Notes under the pieces: model-generated
Database searches by the model: none
What the model was told of the DNA's origin: nothing
The model's input: only the letters and a program-made list of their open reading frames with translations
Shown: positions 23,586 through 31,411 of the stretch, piece by piece
Layout of the letters: each line of letters opens with the position of its first letter
Position numbering within the stretch: position 1 is the first letter of the stretch
Source of the DNA: Paenibacillus naphthalenovorans
GTDB lineage: Bacteria > Bacillota > Bacilli > Paenibacillales > NBRC-103111
Length of the DNA stretch: 38,865 bases
Direction: 5' to 3'
Assembly: GCF_900099895.1 (NCBI RefSeq)
Contig: NZ_FNDY01000038.1
Coordinates: forward strand, 1 to 38,865
Position numbers and translations under genes: made by a program

Positions 23586-24863
23586 TCAAGTAAACCAACC
23601 AAGCGGTACAAGTACAATTTGCGGGAACAGGGTGAGAAGAAGCAGAATAATCACTTCAACCAGCAAGAATGGCCAAACGCCCCTCATAATATCTTCCATA
23701 CTGAGCTTTCCGACCCCGGCCGCTACGTTCAGTACGGTTCCTACCGGCGGAGTAAGCAATCCAATGGAGCAGTTGAGGACAAACAAAATTCCGAAAAGCA
23801 CCGGATCGATTCCTGCGGCATCGATAATCGGCATAAGCACCGGCGTCAGGATCAAAATCGTAGGCGTCAAATCCATAGCCGTTCCAACCAGGAAAACGAC
23901 AAGATTAATCATCATCAATAAAAGCAATTGATTATCCATTAACGGGCCAAGCATGTTCGTCAGCTCGTTGGGAATATTGGCTACGGTAATCAGCCAGGAG
24001 GAAACCAGCGCAGCAGCAGCCAGGAACATCACGACGCTGGTCGTTTTGCCTGCCGCCACCAAAACCTGGTACAAATCCTTCAGCTTCAGCTCGCGATAGA
24101 CGACGAGACCGACGAACAGCGCATAAAAGGCGGCAACGACGGCGGCTTCCGTCGGTGTAAAGGCTCCACCGCGCAAACCGACGATAATAATGACCGGCAG
24201 AATAAGCGCCCATATCGCTTGGACCGAGGCCTTCAAAATTTCCTTCCCGGATTTTTTCGGGAATACTTTGTAGTTATCTTTGCGTACGATCAAATACCAG
24301 GCAACGGTCAAACCGACGCCAAGCAATAAACCGGGAACAATACCGGCCATAAACAATTTGGTAATCGAAACACCGCTGGTCACGCCAAAAATGATCATAG
24401 GGATGCTTGGCGGAATGGTCGGCGCAATGATCCCGCCGGCGGCGATCAACCCGGCGGACCGGTTTTTGTTATACCCTGCCGCCACCATCATTGGAATTAA
24501 AATCGCTCCGAGTGCAGCCGTATCGGCTACAGCGGAACCGGATAGTCCTGCGAACATGACGCTTCCGATAATCGCAACGTAACCGAGGCCGCCTTTGATA
24601 TGACCGACGAGAGCCATAGCGAAGTTAATGATGCGCTTGGAAATACCTCCCGCATTCATCAGCTCCCCCGCCAGGATAAAGAACGGAATCGCGAGCAGCG
24701 GGAAATTGTCGGCGCCGTCAATCAGGTTCTGGGCCATAATCTGACTGTCGAAAATATCCATCGTATACATTAGCACCATCCCGCTGACGAGCAGCGAAAA
24801 GGCGATCGGGATGCCAAGCGCCATAGCGCCCAGCAGAGATCCGAGAAATACGGTAACGATCAT
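23586..24863 (-). CDS. TRAP transporter large permease (DctM)
   Basis: A 425-residue membrane protein with about 12 hydrophobic segments. DctM features include GIPIAFSLLVSG in the first helix, PLLAIPFFILAGELMNAGGIS, a GGIIAPTIPPSIPMIIFG block and a related repeat in the second half (NCSIGLLTPPVGTVLNV); these two helical hairpins form the transport path. Its ATG overlaps the dctQ stop by four bases. It forms the sodium-driven permease with DctQ and takes substrate from one or both binding proteins of the operon. Confidence 0.94.
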   Translation of the reverse strand: MIVTVFLGSLLGAMALGIPIAFSLLVSGMVLMYTMDIFDSQIMAQNLIDGADNFPLLAIPFFILAGELMNAGGISKRIINFAMALVGHIKGGLGYVAIIGSVMFAGLSGSAVADTAALGAILIPMMVAAGYNKNRSAGLIAAGGIIAPTIPPSIPMIIFGVTSGVSITKLFMAGIVPGLLLGVGLTVAWYLIVRKDNYKVFPKKSGKEILKASVQAIWALILPVIIIVGLRGGAFTPTEAAVVAAFYALFVGLVVYRELKLKDLYQVLVAAGKTTSVVMFLAAAALVSSWLITVANIPNELTNMLGPLMDNQLLLLMMINLVVFLVGTAMDLTPTILILTPVLMPIIDAAGIDPVLFGILFVLNCSIGLLTPPVGTVLNVAAGVGKLSMEDIMRGVWPFLLVEVIILLLLTLFPQIVLVPLGWFT

Positions 24864-25411
24864 CTTGGAACCTCCTTATTTCCAGAGGTGTTCACATGCG
24901 TAATGATTTCCTCAGATTCGTGGATTTGCATATATTTATTGACATCCTCATTAGCGAACAGCACACGGTACAGCTTAAAAATGATGATCAGCCCCATACC
25001 TATACCCATGATAATACCCGTTCCGTAAATCAATGTTAGCGGCAAGCCTGTCGCCGGTGCCGTACTGCCGGCGTTAAGCAGCGTAATTTTCCAGCTCCCT
25101 TCGACCACCAGGTAGATAACGGCCAGCAAAATCACATTACTGATGATGAATACGATCTTTTTCAGCGGCTTCGATAATCTTTTGACCAGCATATCGACAC
25201 CCAGATGGGAATTTTCCTTGAATGCAATAACTGCGCCGAGAAGCACAAGCCATATGAATAAAAATCGGGCCATTTCCTCGGACCATGTAATGCCGGAGTT
25301 AAACAAATAGCGCAACACGACATTTCCAAAAACCAGGATAGCCATGAGCGATAGCGCCAAAGCAATGAAACCGTTAAACAGATTCTCAACCGCTTTTCCT
25401 ACATTTTTCAC
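24860..25411 (-). CDS. TRAP transporter small permease (DctQ)
   Basis: A 183-residue protein with four membrane segments. ITWSEEMARFLFIWLVLLGAV (residues about 39-59) is the characteristic DctQ helix with Glu residues, followed by KENSHLGVDML. The start is GTG at 25411 after GGAGGG. It overlaps dctM by four bases and lies 104 bp after the first dctP gene. It supports the DctM subunit in the membrane. Confidence 0.92.
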   Translation of the reverse strand: MKNVGKAVENLFNGFIALALSLMAILVFGNVVLRYLFNSGITWSEEMARFLFIWLVLLGAVIAFKENSHLGVDMLVKRLSKPLKKIVFIISNVILLAVIYLVVEGSWKITLLNAGSTAPATGLPLTLIYGTGIIMGIGMGLIIIFKLYRVLFANEDVNKYMQIHESEEIITHVNTSGNKEVPR

Positions 25412-25515
25412 GTGGATACTCCCTCCTCTGTTGTAATCGAGAAAACGTGTTGTCGGGGCATTCCAAGTCGCCAGATGGTCGGTCCGGGCCTGTTTGCGCT
25501 TACTTCTTATCAGCG

Positions 25516-26568
25516 TTACTGCGCTGCCGCCTTAATCTTTTCTACCATGTCCTTACCCCACGGGTATTTCTTGTAGAATTCCTCGTACAATGGAGCTGCG
25601 GCATCCTGCATCGCCTTCTTGAAGCTGTCATCCGGCGTAATGAACTGCAAGCCCTTTTCCTGCAGGAATTTCTTATCCTCCTCAAAGCTGTCTTCAAGCA
25701 GCTTCCACTCATGGTCCGCCGCTACTTTGGATGCATCCTGGATGACCTTCTGCTGTTCAGGCGTCAGTGCATCCCAGAATTTCTTGTTGATGATATACAT
25801 ATTAGGACTGAACATGTGGTTGGATTCCAAAACATACTTTTGAACTTCGTACCAGCCGGATGCGCGTAAGGTAGCGATCGGATTATCCTGACCGTCCACA
25901 ACCTTTTGCTCAAGTGCGGTAAACACCTCCGATATCGGCAGCGGCGATACGTTGGCTTTCAAAGCTTGGCCCAGTGCGATATAGTTCGGAATGTTCGGCA
26001 TACGGAGACGGAAGCCTTTGAAATCCTCAATGCTGTTAAGCGGCTTGGTGCTGGAGAACATCCGGAACCCGTTAGCGCTCCAGGCGAGCACTTTCACGCC
26101 GTGCTTGCTTTCCATATCTTCCGCCATCTCTTGTCCGATCGGACCGTCAAACACTTTCTTGGCATGGGCGAAATTTTCAAACAAAAACGGCCATTCGCCA
26201 ACCTGCATTTTCTCGATATCGGACTGCATAATCAGCCCCGGAATTCCCATCTCGATCGTTCCGCTGCGAACTCCGTTGTAAAATTCCTTCTCGGCGCCAA
26301 GCTTGTTGTTGTCATAAATTTCAACCTTGAGTGTGCCATTCGAATTGGTCTCGACCAGCGGCTTAAATTTCTCGCGAAGTGCAACGTTCTGCGGATGCTC
26401 GGGGGCAAAGTAATTCGCAACTTTGATCGTTTTCGCTGCCTGACCCGAGCCCCCCGATGCTCCCGTGCCGGAACCGGTACCCTGATTGGAACTGCCGCAG
26501 CCGGCAAGCACAACGGAAGCGGCCAGAAGCAGAACAGCTGTCATTTTAAACCCTCTTTTTACGCTCAT
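25516..26568 (-). CDS. TRAP transporter solute-binding protein (DctP family), copy 2
   Basis: About 350 residues from the ATG at 26568, eight bases after GGGGAG; the frame opens at 26601. The signal peptide ends at the lipobox VLAGC. The mature part contains FAPEHPQNVALREKFK, GFRLRMPNIPNY with the carboxylate-binding Arg, and VVDGQDNPIATL. It is the first gene of the operon, directly downstream of the operator-rich promoter region, and pairs with dctQ and dctM. It is clearly paralogous to the second binding protein (21447) but differs in many positions, so the two may bind different acids. Confidence 0.92.
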   Translation of the reverse strand: MSVKRGFKMTAVLLLAASVVLAGCGSSNQGTGSGTGASGGSGQAAKTIKVANYFAPEHPQNVALREKFKPLVETNSNGTLKVEIYDNNKLGAEKEFYNGVRSGTIEMGIPGLIMQSDIEKMQVGEWPFLFENFAHAKKVFDGPIGQEMAEDMESKHGVKVLAWSANGFRMFSSTKPLNSIEDFKGFRLRMPNIPNYIALGQALKANVSPLPISEVFTALEQKVVDGQDNPIATLRASGWYEVQKYVLESNHMFSPNMYIINKKFWDALTPEQQKVIQDASKVAADHEWKLLEDSFEEDKKFLQEKGLQFITPDDSFKKAMQDAAAPLYEEFYKKYPWGKDMVEKIKAAAQ

Positions 26569-26676
26569 AAATGACACTCCCCTTTTACAAAGTTGGATCA
26601 TTTATTATTTCTGGAAATCGGGTTAGTTTGATTTCCAGCAAATAACCGGGATGAAAGCGGTTAAATTTGTTATGTT

Positions 26677-26704
26677 AGTTTTATATTATAAAACTATGTT
26701 TTAT
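26677..26704. promoter_or_regulatory. KdgR-like operator cluster, promoter-distal
   Basis: AGTTTTATATTATAAAACT is a perfect 19-bp palindrome, and its right half is reused in ATAAAAC-TAT-GTTTTAT, so three GTTTTAT half sites lie head to head. A second cluster of the same design begins 131 bp away. The ATAAAAC-N3-GTTTTAT form resembles KdgR boxes of IclR-family regulators (TGAAAC-N3-GTTTCA type). Confidence 0.65.
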
Positions 26705-26807
26705 TTCCTGTTCATATAGAGACATGCGTGAGTCCCAAGATATCAAGTCAAAATACAAAGGCTTCACGGGATAGTGCTGCTCATCGTCAAGGGATTTTGT
26801 CGCAATT

Positions 26808-26835
26808 TGTTTTATATTATAAAACATAGTTTTAT
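26808..26835. promoter_or_regulatory. KdgR-like operator cluster near the promoter
   Basis: TGTTTTATATTATAAAACA, a perfect palindrome, runs into ATAAAAC-ATA-GTTTTAT. It has the same 28-bp architecture as the cluster at 26677 and lies about 25-50 bp downstream of the predicted transcript start. The paired arrangement would allow looping by an IclR-type tetramer (inference). Confidence 0.65.
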
Positions 26836-26844
26836 ATAAATGAG

Positions 26845-26860
26845 TTGAAAACGCTTTAAA
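26845..26860. promoter_or_regulatory. Candidate cre (CcpA) site of the sugar-acid operon
   Basis: TTGAAAACGCTTTAAA matches the cre consensus WTGNAANCGNWNNCAW except at the C near its right end. It lies around the predicted transcript start of the TRAP operon, fitting catabolite repression. Confidence 0.55.
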
Positions 26861-26865
26861 TGAAC

Positions 26866-26893
26866 TATATAACACACTTGCATCTTTTGTCAA
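26866..26893 (-). promoter_or_regulatory. Predicted sigma-A promoter of the sugar-acid operon
   Basis: On the minus strand TTGACA (26893-26888), a 16-bp spacer and TATATA (26871-26866). The leader before the first dctP gene would be about 290 bases and holds the cre site and both operator clusters. The rest of the 26569-27011 interval shows no other gene; an AGCGG-CC-CCGCT stem near 26917-26928 has no T-run, so no clear terminator for the thiamine operon is visible. Confidence 0.65.
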
Positions 26894-27011
26894 TGACTAA
26901 AAATATTTTTTTATGCAGCGGCCCCGCTAGTGCCGGATCACGGATGAATGACTTCAAACCGCGGTAAACCATCCGACAACCGGCAGGGCCTGTGCCATAC
27001 GATATATCCAA

Positions 27012-27107
27012 TTATTCGCCTGTCATTTTCCCTTCAAATGCATCAAGACAGGCTTTGCAAATACCGCAAAGCGGACAGGATTTGGCATTCTCGGTTTCCT
27101 TGGTCAC
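27012..27107 (-). CDS. Possible 31-residue cysteine-rich peptide downstream of thiM
   Basis: A GTG at 27107 follows TAGGTG with a six-base spacer, 9 bp after the thiM stop codon, and opens a 31-codon frame ending in TAA. The peptide contains CPLCGICKAC, two CxxC-type pairs that could bind zinc or an iron-sulfur cluster, and ends FEGKMTGE. I do not recognise a family. Its position in a TPP-riboswitch operon and its own ribosome binding site argue for translation; its length and the lack of a comparison argue for caution. Confidence 0.4.
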   Translation of the reverse strand: MTKETENAKSCPLCGICKACLDAFEGKMTGE

Positions 27108-27116
27108 GTACGGCAC

Positions 27117-27926
27117 CTACTCTACGTGAATCGCCGCATGTTCACGCAGCGCGGCCCCATCCGTCAGGTGCAGCTGATTTAGAAATTCGGTCTGAAAAGT
27201 GCCCGGGCGATCGGCTCCGGACACCTCGACAGCCTTCTCTGCGGCCACTCCGTAATAAGCCAGGGCCGCTGCCGCGGCCAATGTCAGATCCTTTTCGACG
27301 GCCGCGAATGCGCCGATCACCGAGGTTAGCAAACAGCCCGTCCCGGTGACCCTGGTAAGCAAAGGGGTACCGTTGCTGACTTTATAGACGATCTTTCCGT
27401 CACTTACCATATCGTCCTTCCCGGTAACGACCACGACGACCCCCAGCGTCCGGGCCGCTTGACGGGCAAGCTCCGCTGCATCGCCTCCCGCCTCCAGGGC
27501 ATCGACGCCCTTGATGCTCCGCGCTTCCCCAATGACATTGGCCACTTCGGCGGCGTTCCCCCTAAGAATCGAGACCTTGATGTCCTTCATGATTCGGCGT
27601 GCCGTTGCCGTTCGATAAGGGGTGGCTCCCGCTCCTACCGGATCGAATACCACAGGTACCCGGTGCTCATTCGCCGATTGGCCGGCAACCTGCATCGCAT
27701 GAACAACCTCTTCATTCGGCGTGCCCATATTCAATACCAGCGCCCCGGCTATTTTGGCCATATCCGCCACTTCTTCCCTGGCATAAGCCATGACGGGAGA
27801 AGCGCCTAAGGCGAGCAGCCCGTTGGCGGTGAAGTTCGTCACAACGATATTGGTAATATTGTGTACCAACGGGCTCTTTTCCCGTACCTTTTCCAACACA
27901 GCGACCGCTTGTTGAATGTCCACCAT
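27117..27926 (-). CDS. thiM: Hydroxyethylthiazole kinase
   Basis: A 269-residue ThiM. It phosphorylates 4-methyl-5-(2-hydroxyethyl)thiazole with ATP to the thiazole phosphate that ThiE joins to HMP pyrophosphate, so it belongs to thiamine salvage. Signatures are [21 protein letters not shown] at the N-terminus, [15 protein letters not shown], and TGTGCLLTS with the conserved Cys198 of the catalytic loop. The ATG follows AAGGAGG. It lies 30 bp after the SDR gene at the end of the operon headed by the TPP riboswitch. No thiE, thiD or thiazole biosynthesis gene is nearby. Placing the kinase after two reductive enzymes suggests its alcohol substrate is made by the upstream genes. Confidence 0.96.
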   Translation of the reverse strand: MVDIQQAVAVLEKVREKSPLVHNITNIVVTNFTANGLLALGASPVMAYAREEVADMAKIAGALVLNMGTPNEEVVHAMQVAGQSANEHRVPVVFDPVGAGATPYRTATARRIMKDIKVSILRGNAAEVANVIGEARSIKGVDALEAGGDAAELARQAARTLGVVVVVTGKDDMVSDGKIVYKVSNGTPLLTRVTGTGCLLTSVIGAFAAVEKDLTLAAAAALAYYGVAAEKAVEVSGADRPGTFQTEFLNQLHLTDGAALREHAAIHVE

Positions 27927-27956
27927 ATGAACCTCCTTACTCGTTCCTCATTTTGA

Positions 27957-28724
27957 TCAATGCATCGTCAATCCGCCGTCTACCCTTAAGCATTGTCCTG
28001 TGATAAAGGCCGCCCACTCCGAGGAAAAAAACAAAACGGCTCCTGTAATATCATTCGGAGAAGCCAACCGTCCCATCGGCGTCAGACGGATGATCGCATT
28101 CTTGACATCTTCCTTCGTCTCCCGGCTTGAGTCGGTGGGGTACGTCAGTCCGGGCGCCACACAGTTGACCGTAATTCCGAAAGCTCCAAGCTCTGCAGCC
28201 AGATTGCGGCTGTAACCAAGCAGGGCCGATTTGGCCGTTGTGTAATCATGATACGGGACAACCGGAAAATCAATCAGATTGGTGACCATATTCACGATCC
28301 GGCCGCCGTTTCGTTCCTTCATGTGGGGAATCACCGCCTTGCAAACATGAAACGCCCCGCCGAGGCTGCCGTCCAGTTGTCTTTGATAGTCGTCCCATTC
28401 GATATTCCATGCCGTTGCGCGCTGCTTCGGGTTGAAGCTGTAATGGCTGAGCGCATTATTGACAACGATGTCGATTCCGCCGAAAGCCTCCACCGCTTCG
28501 GAGACCATCCGCTGCACCGCCGCCCCGTCCGTGACATCGGCCTGCAGCGCCACGGCCTCTCCTCCCGTCTGCCGGATGTGCTCCGCCACTTCCCAGGCCG
28601 ACTTTTCATTGCTTTTATAGTTGACGATAACCAAAGCGCCCAGAGCACCGAACGCCTTGGCAATACTTGCGCCGATGCCCCGGCTTGCGCCTGTGACCAA
28701 AACCGTTTTTCCCGCAAAGTCCAT
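27957..28724 (-). CDS. Short-chain dehydrogenase/reductase (FabG-like)
   Basis: A 255-residue SDR. The cofactor motif TGASRGIG is at residues 11-18, NNA is at about 89-91, and the active site YTTAK has Tyr161 and Lys165. The residue 13 before the Tyr, normally Ser, is Thr148, which can act in the same role but is unusual. It resembles 3-oxoacyl-ACP reductases, although no fatty-acid gene is near. Its ATG follows GGGGGGA, 11 bp after the LuxC-like gene. In context it would reduce the aldehyde released by the LuxC-like enzyme to an alcohol for ThiM (inference). Alternatively it is a ketoreductase with an unrelated substrate. Confidence 0.88.
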   Translation of the reverse strand: MDFAGKTVLVTGASRGIGASIAKAFGALGALVIVNYKSNEKSAWEVAEHIRQTGGEAVALQADVTDGAAVQRMVSEAVEAFGGIDIVVNNALSHYSFNPKQRATAWNIEWDDYQRQLDGSLGGAFHVCKAVIPHMKERNGGRIVNMVTNLIDFPVVPYHDYTTAKSALLGYSRNLAAELGAFGITVNCVAPGLTYPTDSSRETKEDVKNAIIRLTPMGRLASPNDITGAVLFFSSEWAAFITGQCLRVDGGLTMH

Positions 28725-28735
28725 TCCTATCCCCC

Positions 28736-30205
28736 CTACTCCACATCGGGATCATACCGTTCGGCATCCTGCTCCACGCTTCTCTCCAAATCAACCCAGC
28801 GGACCAAATCGAGCAGATTTAAGCGTCCGTCATGGTGCCAGCCCGAGGGCGTCCGCGACATCTCCCCGACCGCGCAGATGCGGGTGGCGCCGTACATGCC
28901 AAGCAGCCCTGCCACCGCTTCTAACCGGTCCGGACCGACAGCGAGGCCCACCGTCTGCAAAACCTCCCGGTAAGGCCGGATCTGTTCGGCGGCCGACTCC
29001 AGGGACTCGCACGCAAACACATGAATCGTCCGGTTCAATGGAGAAGCCTCGAAGCCGGGCCGCCCGTGATAAATGACGGTCCAATCCGTTCCGGTCCGAC
29101 TCGTATAGACCGCTGCGGGTTCTCCCCGCAAACTCATCATTTCAAACCGCTGTCTCACCGCGTGAATAGCCATCGATTCCTCGTCCGACAGCACGGCCCG
29201 GGGCTTCTTCTCGTGATAGCGTTCCATCTCGGAGGCGAGCAGCTGCCCGAACTGCCGCGGCGATACCGCGCCGCCTTCTTCGACGAACACACTGTGCGGA
29301 GCCAGGCAGCCCTGCTGATCATAGATCGATGCGTCCTCCGCCAACCTCCGGGCGGTTTCGCGATAGCGGTCTGGGGTCAGCGCCTCCTGCCCGATCATCG
29401 CGAAGCTGACCTTATGGCCGTAGCTGATAAAGCGCTTGGTCCCCGGCACTCGCGACCGCAGCTTTTCCACCGTTTCCTGCGAGCCGTAAGCGACGACCGC
29501 CTCTGCCGCCTCGATGACAGGCCGCTCCAGCACTTCATTGCCGCCCTTCCACGGCAGCACGGCCAGGCAGTCCGCGAGTGCGGGGTCCACTTCCGCCAAC
29601 GATTCCGCAAACAGCACAGCCATCAGCGGCTCGGCCGAGGACGTCTTGCCCAGATTCGCCGATTTCAACAAGATTCCCATGACCAGGCTCCAGATCGGAA
29701 GCCCGGGCACATTGCCGGAAAAGACGTGAAATAACAGCTCAGGCCCGTACGCCCGGCTCATTCCGCCGTTTTTCATCGGCCGGAACTCATCAAGCACCTC
29801 CGAGGCATCGAATTCCACGTCCAGAAAGCGAAGCAGCTCCTTCCGGCGAAAGGTCCGGAAGAAGCGTTTAAGTTCGAGCCGAATCATTTCCCCGTCGTAG
29901 CCCGTAATCACCGGCAGCCAAGCCTCCGCCAACCGGCGGAGCTCATAGTCCGGGTCCAGCCATTGGCGAACGGCCAGGTCCAATCGCTCAACAATCTGTT
30001 CCGTTCTTAAGCGGGCCAAATATTCCCTCCGCCGTACGGATAGTTCCCGGGTAATGTCCGCCATCAACTCCGGTGTCAAATCCGGGTATTGAAGAACCAG
30101 CGTTCCCTGCGGACCATCGTAAAGCCGCTCCGTAAACGAACCCGGCCGGATGCCGCTTGGGACTTTGTACGCAGGTCTTACGGTCACCGCCTCACTTGAG
30201 TTCAT
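28736..30205 (-). CDS. LuxC-like acyl-CoA/acyl-protein reductase
   Basis: A 489-residue member of the LuxC family, an aldehyde-dehydrogenase-fold reductase that turns an acyl thioester into an aldehyde using NADPH. Conserved parts are FHVFSGNVPGLPIWSLVMG and KSANLGKTSSAEP (residues about 159-194, cofactor and thioester side) and DQQGCLAPHSVFVE with Cys300 as the catalytic acyl-accepting cysteine. Lux systems use it to make tetradecanal for luciferase; there are no luxAB genes here. Its ATG overlaps the LuxE-like stop codon by four bases, so the two are co-translated. It has higher GC than the operon's neighbours on either side. In this TPP-controlled operon it more likely reduces a carboxylated vitamin fragment than a fatty acid. 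Confidence 0.86.
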   Translation of the reverse strand: MNSSEAVTVRPAYKVPSGIRPGSFTERLYDGPQGTLVLQYPDLTPELMADITRELSVRRREYLARLRTEQIVERLDLAVRQWLDPDYELRRLAEAWLPVITGYDGEMIRLELKRFFRTFRRKELLRFLDVEFDASEVLDEFRPMKNGGMSRAYGPELLFHVFSGNVPGLPIWSLVMGILLKSANLGKTSSAEPLMAVLFAESLAEVDPALADCLAVLPWKGGNEVLERPVIEAAEAVVAYGSQETVEKLRSRVPGTKRFISYGHKVSFAMIGQEALTPDRYRETARRLAEDASIYDQQGCLAPHSVFVEEGGAVSPRQFGQLLASEMERYHEKKPRAVLSDEESMAIHAVRQRFEMMSLRGEPAAVYTSRTGTDWTVIYHGRPGFEASPLNRTIHVFACESLESAAEQIRPYREVLQTVGLAVGPDRLEAVAGLLGMYGATRICAVGEMSRTPSGWHHDGRLNLLDLVRWVDLERSVEQDAERYDPDVE

Positions 30206-31341
30206 GCTTTCACCTGCTTCTTATGGGAACTCATCAACTGATCGATGGCTATGGAGCACCCGCGGGCCTCCGAGCCTTTGATCCGTCCCAGCAGGACAAG
30301 CCCGCGTTCGTTCTTATACCCCATGTCCTCCGTGAGAACAGCGAATGCCGAGTTCCAATTCCCCAGATCATAGTGGGCCAGAACACCGGTTTCCCCGTCT
30401 GGAGCCGGCTCCAATGTGTCGGGGTTAAGAACAAGCGTCCGAATCCAGGGGGGATTCGCCTTCTCATGTACGGCACGGCCCGTCAGTACGCGGCTGCGTA
30501 TCGTTTGATCATAGATTTGCGAGCTGAGCTCCGTCATCCCGTACATATTCACACAGGACTCGCGATTCAGCCCGAAATGATCTTCGATCTTCCGGTACAG
30601 CTCCTCCGCCGTGATCTCCCGGGACTGCCCTTTCAGACCGCCTGTATCAAACAGGCGGCTGCCCTGCGGAAGCTCGACTTGAAATGAATGGTCTGCACAG
30701 TAATCCAGCAAATGCACATAAGCAAAAGTAGCCCCGATCAGAAGCACCGGTTCGTTACGAGCCGTACACTCCTGAAGTGACGCCAGAACCCCTTCCATAT
30801 CCAAACCGTTCTCCTGCGAGTAAAAATAACGGCTGCCGGATGTGCCGTAATGCTCCACAGCCTTCGTCAAATAACGGGAGAGGGACGAATTGCGGTTCAA
30901 ATCGGCCGCGGGAGACAGCACCAATACCGTGATCCGGTCACGGTCCGGAAGCACATAATGCTTGAAAGGAGGGACCATCGATGCATCCCATACTTCCAAG
31001 GTCGGATGATAATGCTTGCCCCGCTTGTCCGCATTCGTCGTTCCGCTGGTCATGAATACGGCTTCCGCTTCCTCCGCCGGCTCGCAGGATAGCGTCAGCT
31101 CTTTAAACGCCTGAATCGGGATCGGCGGAATCTCCCGCCAATCCCTAACCGTTAACGGGGATTTACGCCGGGCCTGGCAATATTTCTTGTACGCTGCATT
31201 GTGTTGAAACTGATAGCGAAACAGCTTTAAAGCCGCTTCCTGAAACGAAGCCTCCGATTCAGCCTCCGTCACATCGCCTGCCGAAAAGCGTCCGATATAC
31301 CCCAGAATATGTTGTACGATTTCTCTCGATTCCGCCTTCAA
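30202..31341 (-). CDS. LuxE-like acyl-protein synthetase
   Basis: A 379-residue ANL-superfamily enzyme of the LuxE type. It activates a carboxylic acid with ATP to an acyl-adenylate and transfers the acyl group to a cysteine, feeding the LuxC reductase. Seen here: the P-loop FMTSGTTNADKRG (TSGTT at 98-102), NMYGMTELSSQ (about 265-275), GVLAHYDLGN, and near the C-terminus LLGRIKGSEARGCSIAID with Cys362, close to the position of the acylated Cys of Vibrio LuxE as I recall it. The start is TTG at 31341, eight bases after GGGAGGGGG. It lies 70 bp after the binding-protein gene. Together with the LuxC-like enzyme it forms a carboxylate-to-aldehyde module. The substrate is unknown. Confidence 0.86.
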   Translation of the reverse strand: MKAESREIVQHILGYIGRFSAGDVTEAESEASFQEAALKLFRYQFQHNAAYKKYCQARRKSPLTVRDWREIPPIPIQAFKELTLSCEPAEEAEAVFMTSGTTNADKRGKHYHPTLEVWDASMVPPFKHYVLPDRDRITVLVLSPAADLNRNSSLSRYLTKAVEHYGTSGSRYFYSQENGLDMEGVLASLQECTARNEPVLLIGATFAYVHLLDYCADHSFQVELPQGSRLFDTGGLKGQSREITAEELYRKIEDHFGLNRESCVNMYGMTELSSQIYDQTIRSRVLTGRAVHEKANPPWIRTLVLNPDTLEPAPDGETGVLAHYDLGNWNSAFAVLTEDMGYKNERGLVLLGRIKGSEARGCSIAIDQLMSSHKKQVKA

Positions 31342-31411
31342 TTTGGATTCCCCCTCCCTATAGCACCACTCCCATTATTGTAAAGCCCGATACCGCTCAC
31401 ACCTGCGGCGA

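Noticed and set aside
26681..26893. 70-codon minus-strand frame in the TRAP operon leader
   Set aside because: It overlaps the promoter, cre site and both palindromic operator clusters and has low-complexity AT-rich content.
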